A stretch of DNA of 32,201 nt from Parietichytrium sp. I65-24A (Eukaryota; Sar; Bigyra; Thraustochytrida; Thraustochytriidae), in NCBI GenBank assembly GCA_012862575.1, contig BLSF01000146.1, positions 1 to 32,201 on the forward strand, written 5' to 3'. Below, one piece after another: positions 7,830 to 14,725 of the stretch; positions within the stretch are counted from its first letter, which is position 1; the number at the start of each line of letters is the position of its first letter. The translations under genes and the position numbers were made by a program. Below the pieces are notes generated by a model. The model was not told where the DNA came from. It made no database searches and worked only from the letters and a program-made list of their open reading frames with translations.

Positions 7830-8819
7830 TCACTTCTTGTTACATTTTCTAAAATCATCCTTCAGGAATCCATTTCGCATCCATTTGTACCAAAGCGTGA
7901 CGTAATGTGTCTTGTTCTCATGTTGATGGAAGAATTCTGGGTCTGTCTGCGTGACCTTTGGTAGATAAATCCACGGGATATTATAAAATATGTGATGCTC
8001 GTGGTGGTATCCTGTATTGAAACCAATGATGTTTTCAATCCAATGATAGGTAGAGAGAACCGGATGCTGATTAGTGTTGTTTGTCAAATCAGAATAGTGT
8101 TCCGCGATTGATTGGCCGTGCATGATGACTGCCCATCTACTTGTTGAGATGGATAAAGTCCATAGCCGGAACAGTAATGCTTTCCAATCACGCCAGACGA
8201 ATATGTAGAGTCCTAGTTGTACGAGACAAGCTAAACGTGCAGCGTACAAATCAACCCTGTTCTTTTCCTGCTTCTGCTGTTTGTTCTTATTGGCCTGAAG
8301 TTCATTTTCTTGTGAGATGATTGTGGGAAACAGAGGGATGAATAAATCGGCCAAAAAGTGCAACCACGATTTGTTATCATTTCCAAACGCAACATGTCCT
8401 AGTTTCACACATTCGCTGTCTCTGGTACTGTCGTTTAAGAATGGATGGTGAAGCCTGTTGTGTACATCCATGTATCCGAGGAATTCGCCAAATGTGAAAC
8501 AACCTGCATCGATAAGGAGAGTTGTGAAAAGTGAAAGTCGATGTCCAAGGATAAGTCCATGTGAGTTTTCGTGAATGAACGTCGTAAGCGAATAGTAAAG
8601 TGTATTCGCATTCACAAACATCAAGATAAAGTAGACCGCAAAGTTGTGTACATTTTCTGAAACCCAAAAGCTCAACCAAAACTGGAAATATGTCAGTACA
8701 AGCACGAACAAAATGGATGGGTAAAATGGCCCCTCGTAATCTTTCAAGCGGGGGTTCAGCTTGTAAAGGCGTTTGCGATGTGCAAGTAAAATTTTGTTGT
8801 CTTCAGATATACCGCTCAT
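7830..8819 (-). CDS. Sphingolipid desaturase-like membrane fatty-acid desaturase (DEGS family)
   Basis: 329 aa. The three histidine clusters of membrane di-iron desaturases are present: HENSH (83-87), HNRLHH (120-125) and HHEHH (272-276), between hydrophobic segments. The last box sits in FNTGYHHEHHIFYNIP, close to the NVGYHxEHHDFPNIP region of dihydroceramide delta-4 desaturases. The short N-terminus with LYKLNPRLKDYEGP recalls their Lipid_DES region. Likely role: introducing a double bond or hydroxyl into the long-chain base of ceramide. A basic insert (about 176-188, KNKQQKQEKNR) is unusual. The frame is open from an ATG at 8858, but the ATG at 8819 (MSGISEDNK) aligns better with the family start. 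It lies just downstream of the phosphatase gene on the same strand. Confidence 0.88.
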   Translation of the reverse strand: MSGISEDNKILLAHRKRLYKLNPRLKDYEGPFYPSILFVLVLTYFQFWLSFWVSENVHNFAVYFILMFVNANTLYYSLTTFIHENSHGLILGHRLSLFTTLLIDAGCFTFGEFLGYMDVHNRLHHPFLNDSTRDSECVKLGHVAFGNDNKSWLHFLADLFIPLFPTIISQENELQANKNKQQKQEKNRVDLYAARLACLVQLGLYIFVWRDWKALLFRLWTLSISTSRWAVIMHGQSIAEHYSDLTNNTNQHPVLSTYHWIENIIGFNTGYHHEHHIFYNIPWIYLPKVTQTDPEFFHQHENKTHYVTLWYKWMRNGFLKDDFRKCNKK

Positions 8820-8864
8820 TGTGTGTCTGCTGAAAAAATGGTCAGAAAGGAAACACATGTTTAT

Positions 8865-9875
8865 TCAAAATAATTCACATCCATGAATTCCTAGGTGATT
8901 AAAGAGAATTGTGCTCATTACAATCCACGTGGATTGAATGGAGAGCATGGTAATTTGGAATACGACGATCCAAAATGGCACAAGTCTCGAATTGAAATGT
9001 TTCTCAAGCTGCTGAGATGTGTAAAAGACCAACACGCAATACGGAATAAGCACTGACAAACCAAACAAGCAGCGCGGAATGTTGTAAATGATTTCGATAG
9101 ACTCGGTGCAGACAGTTTCGTACACGAGCTCATTGAAAGAATTCCCAGTTGATTTAAGAATGGGTACTGAAATCAGTCCACCGATTAATGTTCCAAAGAC
9201 TGGCGTGTAAACATCTTTGATGTTTCGTTTCCCGTAATCATTCTGCTGCTGCTGAACAACGGCGTACCGAACAAATTCCATCGAGTTGTACATCACAAAG
9301 CATAAGACAATTGTTGACATGATGAATTCCGAAAGGGTGGTTGTTGGGTCGAGTACCCATTCCAGTAGCTTCATCTCTTGCAAGATGAATGAAATGAGTG
9401 CACCAACCGTCCATCCAACAAGGACGTCAGAAATGTAATGCACACCCAAGTAAACTCTCGAGACCCCGACGAGAAAACATAGACTGAATGCAATAGATGT
9501 CATCGTGACGTCCCATCCATACAGCGAACAGAGGGACCAGACGATACAGGCACTTCCCTGTGAATGACCAGATGGAAATGAAAAGTCCCTTTCGGTCGTC
9601 TTACCAAGGTTTTTGATGTGGTTTGTCTCTGTGTTCCAATACGGTCGAGGTCTCATGAATGTCCATTTTAACAATCCATTCACCCACTCGCTGATGGAAA
9701 CGATAAAACAAATGTAAATTCCAATGATTGGAGTGTACAACCAGACCAACATGGGGAGAAAAATCATCACTCCAATGGTAGAAATGAGATGCTTGAAAAA
9801 CTGGGCGACTAGAGTCGCGAATGGGACGTACTTTTCAGTGACCGATTGGAACTTGTATTGGATAGTGGCTTCCAT
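8865..9875 (-). CDS. PAP2 phosphatase, likely long-chain-base-phosphate (S1P-type) phosphatase
   Basis: 336 aa, multi-pass. The motifs are KWTFMRPRP (KX6RP), FPSGHS and SRVYLGVHYISD (SRX5HX3D). The spacing and the FMRPRPYW and RDFSFPSGHSQGSAC context are typical of sphingosine-1-phosphate or dihydrosphingosine-phosphate phosphatases, which release long-chain base from its phosphate in the ER. Five to eight hydrophobic helices follow. With SPT, KDSR and the desaturase adjacent, this completes a run of four sphingolipid genes. A TATAAATA box lies 59 bp upstream and hairpin H2 about 100 bp upstream. It is paralogous to the PAP2 gene at 1525-2610, though not closely. Confidence 0.88.
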   Translation of the reverse strand: MEATIQYKFQSVTEKYVPFATLVAQFFKHLISTIGVMIFLPMLVWLYTPIIGIYICFIVSISEWVNGLLKWTFMRPRPYWNTETNHIKNLGKTTERDFSFPSGHSQGSACIVWSLCSLYGWDVTMTSIAFSLCFLVGVSRVYLGVHYISDVLVGWTVGALISFILQEMKLLEWVLDPTTTLSEFIMSTIVLCFVMYNSMEFVRYAVVQQQQNDYGKRNIKDVYTPVFGTLIGGLISVPILKSTGNSFNELVYETVCTESIEIIYNIPRCLFGLSVLIPYCVLVFYTSQQLEKHFNSRLVPFWIVVFQITMLSIQSTWIVMSTILFNHLGIHGCELF

Positions 9876-9880
9876 TTTTA

Positions 9881-9897
9881 GATGGATGGATGGATGG
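9881..9897. repeat. (GATG)n microsatellite in a 5' leader
   Basis: About four GATG units directly before the start of the phosphatase gene. The same unit recurs in the leader of the kinase gene near 12240. Confidence 0.8.
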
Positions 9898-9933
9898 TTT
9901 GTTTGTTGGCTGTTTGATGTTCGTTGTTTTTAA

Positions 9934-9941
9934 TATTTATA
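9934..9941 (-). promoter_or_regulatory. TATA box of the phosphatase gene
   Basis: TATAAATA on the minus strand, 59 bp before the ATG at 9875. Confidence 0.55.
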
Positions 9942-9975
9942 TGAGAAAAATTGCAGAGACGATACCACGAATGGT

Positions 9976-10037
9976 GAAACCACCATTGGAATCAACATTG
10001 TGTGCAAGTCGACATGGATGATTCCAATGGTGGTTTC
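9976..10037. repeat. Hairpin repeat H2 (perfect 19-bp arms)
   Basis: GAAACCACCATTGGAATCA at 9976-9994 is exactly complementary to 10019-10037, with a 24-nt loop. It shares its arm with H1. It lies upstream of the phosphatase promoter in a region without genes. Confidence 0.92.
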
Positions 10038-10069
10038 ATCATCATCCTTGGTGGGTGGTTCCATTCATC

Positions 10070-10149
10070 AATCGATCCATCGATCGATCGATCCATTCAT
10101 GGAGGAGGAGTATCGAGAAAGTCAGTCAGTCAGACAGACAGACAGACAG
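10070..10149. repeat. Tetranucleotide microsatellites
   Basis: (ATCG)n around 10070-10093, then (GTCA)n and (GACA)n at about 10121-10149. Open frames across them are simple-sequence artefacts. Confidence 0.8.
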
Positions 10150-10228
10150 GCAATGCTACTGGTACCTAACTGGCATTATAAACAGCAGAACATTTATCCC
10201 CACTATCCTGAGATTGGGCCTGAATGAT

Positions 10229-10249
10229 TACCTGCAAAATGCTGGTGTT
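10229..10249 (-). repeat. Dispersed near-palindromic motif, inverted copy
   Basis: TACCTGCAAAATGCTGGTGTT matches, in reverse complement and with one mismatch, the motif at 25521-25541 (AACACCAGC..GCAGGTA). Related copies are at 26398-26414 and 31372-31388. Confidence 0.65.
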
Positions 10250-10262
10250 CATGTATTTCAGA

Positions 10263-10298
10263 CCATCTTACACTTACGCTAACAGTGTAATAGATGGT
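10263..10298. other. Stem-loop and surrounding gene-free region
   Basis: ACCATCTTACACT at 10263-10275 pairs with AGTGTAATAGATGGT at 10284-10298, with a 2-nt bulge and an 8-nt loop. It could be a transcript-end or RNA structure. From 10299 to 10629 no gene is seen, only a 12-bp perfect palindrome GGTGTGCACACC at 10479-10490. Confidence 0.5.
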
Positions 10299-10629
10299 GT
10301 AGTGGGACTATCGATTCATGCTTGTAGACAATAACTTAGCTGGTTCTATTTGTGGGCGATGTTTGATGCCTGTTGTTTTCACTACCTAAACTGATCTAAG
10401 GACGTGGCAGCACACGCCGTGAAACGCTGTACTGTACTACATATTTTATCACCATAAACTATAATGTTTTGTGCTCTGGGTGTGCACACCTTTTGGCACA
10501 ACTGGAATGGGCGGAGAAAGACAGAAATACAGGGTGCAACAAGTTGAAGCAAGGGGGAGGACGCGCACGAACAGAAAGCAGCAAGTAACAAGCGGCAAGC
10601 AGCACGCAGCAAGGCGACAAACAGGCACG

Positions 10630-10878
10630 ATGAGCTCGGACAACCGTATTGAAAACCAACTGACAGAGTCGGCCGTGGAATTGATCAGCTCAGCCACTGG
10701 TGTTCTTCTTGGTTTCATGAGTCTCACTGCAGCGGTTGCTTGGAGGAAGTTTGGGAACGCTGCCTCAAATGAAGAAGTCAATACAGCCTCTGAACGACTT
10801 GTCGAGATGCGAGAACACTTGGGCGAGACAGAAGTCCTTCGATCTGGTGACATCGAGAATCTGGGAGGTTCGAATTAA
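10630..10878 (+). CDS. Small membrane protein, 82 aa
   Basis: The start at 10630 (MSSDNRIENQ) is preferred over the upstream frame from 10471, which reads through a repetitive Arg/Gln-rich leader. One hydrophobic stretch (about 18-37, ELISSATGVLLGFMSLTAAV) is followed by a basic WRK and a charged C-terminal half with heptad-like spacing (SERLVEMREHLGETEVL). The family is not recognised. It converges with the kinase gene, with stops 20 bp apart. Confidence 0.6.
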   Translation: MSSDNRIENQLTESAVELISSATGVLLGFMSLTAAVAWRKFGNAASNEEVNTASERLVEMREHLGETEVLRSGDIENLGGSN

Positions 10879-10898
10879 CTTTTAATCAAAAAGTAATT

Positions 10899-12176
10899 TC
10901 ATGTTTTTTTGTTCGGAAAGTTACCAGTTGTCAATCTCATCGCTTGTAAATAAGCACACATATAAGATCGTAGAGAATCGCGTGTCTTCACCCACATCGC
11001 GGGCGACGTAAAGAATTGGATTGTACGATTGCGAGCATGTGCAAGAATCTTGGTCATGATGTCATCGGAGACTTCAAATATCGATGCAAGTTCAGGGGCA
11101 TAGTCTTTGAGTCGGGCAGTGTATTTGCCAAGTACAGATCGATTGTGTGATTTGGTTACACAAACTCCATCGGACATCGTTCCCAAAAAACCTACAAGGT
11201 CTTCATGTATTGCGGCATAACGAATCGAACCAAAGTCTACAAGCGCCACTTTTGTGACAGTGTCATCTTCGTCAGTCTTTAACATCACATTATGTACCCA
11301 TGGATCTCCGTGACTCAATAGTTGCATGCCTTTCATCTCGTCACCGAAAGATTCTATCATTGCCTCCTTGCTTGTTTGCAATTCCTCTACGAATCCTTTG
11401 AAATTCTGATAATCCGGCCAAGAATCGATTGCCTGATCAAGAATGTGTCGAAAAATTTTCCTGCCTAAGGATATGGCAGTGTCGCTGTTCATAGGCTCGG
11501 TGAACTCAAACTGATCCTGAATGCTCCAAAGAGCAATGTGAAAATCAGCAAGCGCGATCGCAAATGCCTCACTCTGGTCAAAATCAATATTGTCCGTGTA
11601 TTTCTGTCCTTTAAAACCACGCGCAGTGAGATCCTCCATGACCAGCATCGTCGGGTGTTTCTCCTCGGCCTCAGGGTCAGTAAAAACCTTTGGACCTTCA
11701 AATAGCCTTGGAATGACCAGCTTGGTGTCTTCCGGTAACAACAAGGTGCCATCATCTGCAGCTTTCCACCATATGCGCAAAAACGCACGCTCGAGTTTTA
11801 ATTGATCGGTAGGCTCCATGATCGCCAGTGACGGTGGGCATTTCTCGTCATAGTCGGCAAGAGCATCCTGCCCGGCTTCTTTGATGGCATCCTCGTCTTT
11901 TCCAAGTGTCCTGGCCCACTCCTCCGCCTTGATGCGCACATTGTCTCGCTGCTCCTTTGCTTGCTCCTTGTACGAGTGTTCGGGGACCACCTTGATAAAC
12001 AGCGGCACCTCCCATCGCGGTCCACGCAACGTAAAGCTGGTCGACTGCAAGCCCAAACTGTCCTTAATCACCTCGAGTACATCGCCATCTGCCTCACTCA
12101 ACCCAAGCGCACGCACCACCCTGTCGCGCGATTGCTCAGGGTTGTCGAGCTTCAAGTCCTGCCGCAACTGCTCCAT
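10899..12176 (-). CDS. CHK/EcKL-type small-molecule kinase-like protein
   Basis: 425 aa with the aminoglycoside-phosphotransferase/choline-kinase fold: a beta-lane Lys in PLFIKVV (about 62), MEDL near 180-183, catalytic loop SHGDPWVHNVML (Asp291, Asn296) and metal-binding VDFGSIRY (Asp314), followed by HEDLVGFL. HGDxWxxN and the DL..FL continuation match the CHK (ecdysteroid kinase-like, DUF1679-related) branch better than true choline kinases. It probably phosphorylates a small hydroxylated compound, substrate unknown. The start at 12176 (MEQLRQDL) is chosen because the longer frame to 12263 reads through a microsatellite leader (SIHPSVRPYLPSYLP). Confidence 0.82.
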   Translation of the reverse strand: MEQLRQDLKLDNPEQSRDRVVRALGLSEADGDVLEVIKDSLGLQSTSFTLRGPRWEVPLFIKVVPEHSYKEQAKEQRDNVRIKAEEWARTLGKDEDAIKEAGQDALADYDEKCPPSLAIMEPTDQLKLERAFLRIWWKAADDGTLLLPEDTKLVIPRLFEGPKVFTDPEAEEKHPTMLVMEDLTARGFKGQKYTDNIDFDQSEAFAIALADFHIALWSIQDQFEFTEPMNSDTAISLGRKIFRHILDQAIDSWPDYQNFKGFVEELQTSKEAMIESFGDEMKGMQLLSHGDPWVHNVMLKTDEDDTVTKVALVDFGSIRYAAIHEDLVGFLGTMSDGVCVTKSHNRSVLGKYTARLKDYAPELASIFEVSDDIMTKILAHARNRTIQFFTSPAMWVKTRDSLRSYMCAYLQAMRLTTGNFPNKKT

Positions 12177-12202
12177 CCTGGTGGTGGGAGCGCACGTGCG
12201 CG

Positions 12203-12262
12203 CGCGTCTCGGTAGGTAGGAAGGTAGGTAGGGACGGACGGATGGATGGATGGATGGAAGCA
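12203..12262. repeat. GGTA/GGAC/GGAT microsatellite in the kinase 5' leader
   Basis: Successive GTAG, GGAC and ATGG tetranucleotide runs upstream of the kinase ATG. Confidence 0.75.
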
Positions 12263-12374
12263 ACGTGCAGTTGCGTGTCTGCTTGCGCTCCGCCTTGTTG
12301 CTTTGTCAGAGTGTGCACGTGGTAGTAGTAGTATGAATATTTGGAAATATGAACTTATATTTTGTGTATATAAA

Positions 12375-12537
12375 AATAGTTCGTTGTTCGTCCATCTGAT
12401 GTCACATGTACCCCAATGTTATTCTCGGTCCAGCCGAGCTAGCGGTTATTGTTCGTTGTTCGACCGGACGTAACAAAGCCGTCAATGGTGTTATGGAAAT
12501 AGTTCGTTGTTCGTTCGGACGTAACAAAGCCGTCCTG
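12375..12537. repeat. Degenerate direct repeats with TTCGTTGTTCG core
   Basis: TTCGTTGTTCG occurs at about 12380, 12452 and 12502. The latter two are followed by CGGACGTAACAAAGCCGTC and lie about 50 bp apart, the first is a partial copy. A TATATAAAA at about 12366-12374 precedes them on the plus strand. Non-coding. Confidence 0.7.
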
Positions 12538-12560
12538 GTTCCGTAGTAGATGCGACGCGA

Positions 12561-12625
12561 GTGAAACCACCAGTGCCGTAGGGATGGTTCAATGCAACCA
12601 AGGGTGACGGCAAAGATGGTTTGAC
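12561..12625. repeat. Hairpin repeat H3 (TGCCGT type, decayed)
   Basis: GTGAAACCACCAGTGCCGT at 12561-12579 pairs imperfectly with 12604-12625. The arms resemble H4 and H5, but the loop is unrelated and more mismatches are present. It precedes the first recombinase-like gene as H4 and H5 precede the next two. Confidence 0.7.
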
Positions 12626-12752
12626 TGATTAAATCCTTCATTCATTTATTCGTTCGTTCGTCGAAAAGATAAATCATTCCAGACGCAAAAATCCGTTGTA
12701 AACTAATGCAGCGCAGGCAACGCAGCTGAACGGACAAGAAGCAAACTAGAGC

Positions 12753-12777
12753 AGACCAGACCAGACCAGACCAGACC
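12753..12777. repeat. (AGACC)n microsatellite in a 5' leader
   Basis: Five AGACC units about 60 bp before the first recombinase-like gene. ACCCGCAA and GTAAAGCAAAG after it match the leaders of the two downstream paralogues. Confidence 0.75.
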
Positions 12778-12832
12778 CGCAATTGCAAACCGCGCTCAAG
12801 TAAAGCAAAGAAAACTACGTCACGTCAACACA

Positions 12833-14536
12833 ATGGATGACGAGGAGCTTTTCTTTGAGTTTGATGCCACCATATGCGAATCCAATGTTGCCTCACCAGA
12901 CAACGACGACCTGGACTGGGATGAATTGATGCATTTTGCTTCTTCTTCTTCTGATGATGATGTCCTGGGCGATGAAATTCTTTTAAAAAAAGAGCTGGTG
13001 TCGCCGCAACCGCAATCGCAACCGCAGCCGCAACCGCAGCCGCAGCCTCATCTCATCGTCATCGTCAAAAACCCCGGTGATGTGCCTCAGGTCGTTCAAT
13101 TCAAGGCGCAAGACGTGAGAATCAAAAAGTTTCTAAAAGCCATGTCCGAGCAATGCGACTTTATAGGCGGCGATGGCAAAATGTTTATCGATTACTTTCA
13201 GTCAACATTGCGAGCAAAGGTGAATCATGACACTGTGAGTGCATTCACGTCCAATTACATTGTCGAGTTTAGTGACTATCAGCGAAGGAAGCAGAACGCA
13301 ACTGGTGGGACGATGACTCGTCGATTGAAGGAAGCGTTTGATCGCTGGAAGATTCCATACGATGAGAACAAGGTCAATGTCGTCGTTCGCGAACTTTTGC
13401 GTGAAGAGCATCAGTCCCAGTCCCCACTAAAACAACGAAAACTGATGAGTGATAGCATGTTTGTGAATGAAGTGGTAAATTTCGAGCAATGCTTGCGCAA
13501 ATTGATCAAGTTCCTAGGATCGACCAGTGCGTCCATGATGAAAAAACAATGCAGTGCTGCAGTAGATCATTTCAGATGCTCAAAACGATCCAATTTGGTG
13601 GAAAGTTTGACCAAAATGATGGCATTGGATGATTTGTTACTGACCAAGTATATGATGGCATTGAGGGCGATGGTTGCCATTTCGTCAGTGACAGGTCTTC
13701 GACTTTTAGCGTACAACCGAATGCGAATCACTGATTTCAAGCTTTCTAGCAACAAGGACGGGCTTATCATCTCTTACCAGGATTCAGCGACGGCGACGAC
13801 ACTTTATTGCAAGGCAGTGAGGCATAAGGATCCCCAAGTCGATGCGATTGTCTGTCTGTCACAGTATATCGCATTTCTACAAAAGCATTCAGTGGCGCAG
13901 CAGTCTAGTCCAACAACCAAAAGGTGGTTCAAAAACAACATTCGTGATCTTGGGTTTCCTGAATTGCTTTTTATTACAAGCGATCAGCACCTGTGTAGTG
14001 AGATGACCTGGTTGAGAGATTTTAATGGATTACTGATCGCAGCTGCTTTTGCCACCGGCGATTCGGAGCTCTTCCAAAAGAGTAACAAGAAGTTCCATCA
14101 AATTCGCTGGTATTGTAATGCCATGCTTACCATCCGCGGTGCATTGGAATCTGAGCGAGAACTTTTACTGGGAGAGTTACCCAAACCATTACATGAAGTA
14201 GAGGCCAATAAAGCGTGTTTCATTGCAGCCCAGCGCTTGAACAGGTTATCGTCTACGACTGGCGGCGAAAAAATTGAGGATGAGCCAAGTATCTGGAAGC
14301 GAGTGCCAACTGATTGTGACTATTATCCCGGGCAAATAGATGCCATCTGCTCCATTGCGGAGGAAGAATCGGTCGAGAAGAAGTACCATCGCGAATTAAA
14401 GGCTGAAATCCGCGAGCTGGAAAGCAGGTATCGAGAGACGAGCGATGAAGTCAATAAACTCAAGCGAACGATGGAGTTTCTGGAAGTGGAGATGGCACTG
14501 AAGCGTTCGAAAATAAATTCGTTGAGATGCACGTAA
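12833..14536 (+). CDS. Tyrosine-recombinase-like protein, copy 1 (catalytic Tyr lost)
   Basis: 567 aa. Order: acidic N-terminus with LDWDELM (shared by all three paralogues), a Gln/Pro repeat (about 59-75), an alpha-helical SAM-like/core-binding region (about 100-200), then the catalytic-type domain: TGLRLLAYNRMR with box-I Arg290, and FHQIRWYC with HxxR (His422, Arg425). It ends in a coiled coil (about 515-560). Compared with copy 2, a stretch of roughly a dozen residues after LLLGE is deleted, which removes the W and the nucleophile Tyr, so strand cleavage by this protein is unlikely. The overall pattern is that of Crypton-type transposon recombinases, and family placement is by motif only. 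The frame is otherwise intact, so the protein may be kept for DNA binding. Confidence 0.7.
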   Translation: MDDEELFFEFDATICESNVASPDNDDLDWDELMHFASSSSDDDVLGDEILLKKELVSPQPQSQPQPQPQPQPHLIVIVKNPGDVPQVVQFKAQDVRIKKFLKAMSEQCDFIGGDGKMFIDYFQSTLRAKVNHDTVSAFTSNYIVEFSDYQRRKQNATGGTMTRRLKEAFDRWKIPYDENKVNVVVRELLREEHQSQSPLKQRKLMSDSMFVNEVVNFEQCLRKLIKFLGSTSASMMKKQCSAAVDHFRCSKRSNLVESLTKMMALDDLLLTKYMMALRAMVAISSVTGLRLLAYNRMRITDFKLSSNKDGLIISYQDSATATTLYCKAVRHKDPQVDAIVCLSQYIAFLQKHSVAQQSSPTTKRWFKNNIRDLGFPELLFITSDQHLCSEMTWLRDFNGLLIAAAFATGDSELFQKSNKKFHQIRWYCNAMLTIRGALESERELLLGELPKPLHEVEANKACFIAAQRLNRLSSTTGGEKIEDEPSIWKRVPTDCDYYPGQIDAICSIAEEESVEKKYHRELKAEIRELESRYRETSDEVNKLKRTMEFLEVEMALKRSKINSLRCT

Positions 14537-14569
14537 TGAATTACTAATGAATCTTATAAATGAGTAGAT

Positions 14570-14632
14570 GAAACCACTAGTGCCGTCACCAATTGGTTTT
14601 GCAAAAGCAACAGTGACGGCATGGGTGGTTTC
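14570..14632. repeat. Hairpin repeat H4 (TGCCGTCAC type)
   Basis: GAAACCACTAGTGCCGTCAC at 14570-14589 pairs at 17 of 20 positions with 14613-14632 around a 23-nt loop. The whole element, loop included, is nearly identical to H5 (17346-17408). It lies in the leader region of copy 2. Confidence 0.92.
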
Positions 14633-14725
14633 AAACTTCCTTCCTTCCCAACCGCAACCGCATCAGACCCGCAACTGCGCTGTGCGAACAAGCAAGTAAG
14701 CGAGTAAAGCAAAGCAAAGCAAGCG

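Noticed and set aside
5056-9875. Origin of the window as a giant-virus genome or insertion
   Set aside because: Single-chain SPT, tight gene spacing, a ubiquitin variant and TATA promoters recall large DNA viruses. But there are no capsid, polymerase or packaging genes, KDSR is not a known coccolithovirus gene, and the window has a spliceosomal-intron gene, hairpin and microsatellite repeats and rDNA.
10000-10282. Two 75-aa plus-strand ORFs
   Set aside because: They translate ATCG and GACA microsatellites and hairpin H2.
10263-10298. tRNA gene
   Set aside because: It forms a single stem-loop only, with no cloverleaf and no TTCGA arm. No convincing tRNA was found elsewhere in the window.
12603-14530. 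Antisense ORFs across the recombinase genes
   Set aside because: They are short and lie opposite conserved coding domains.
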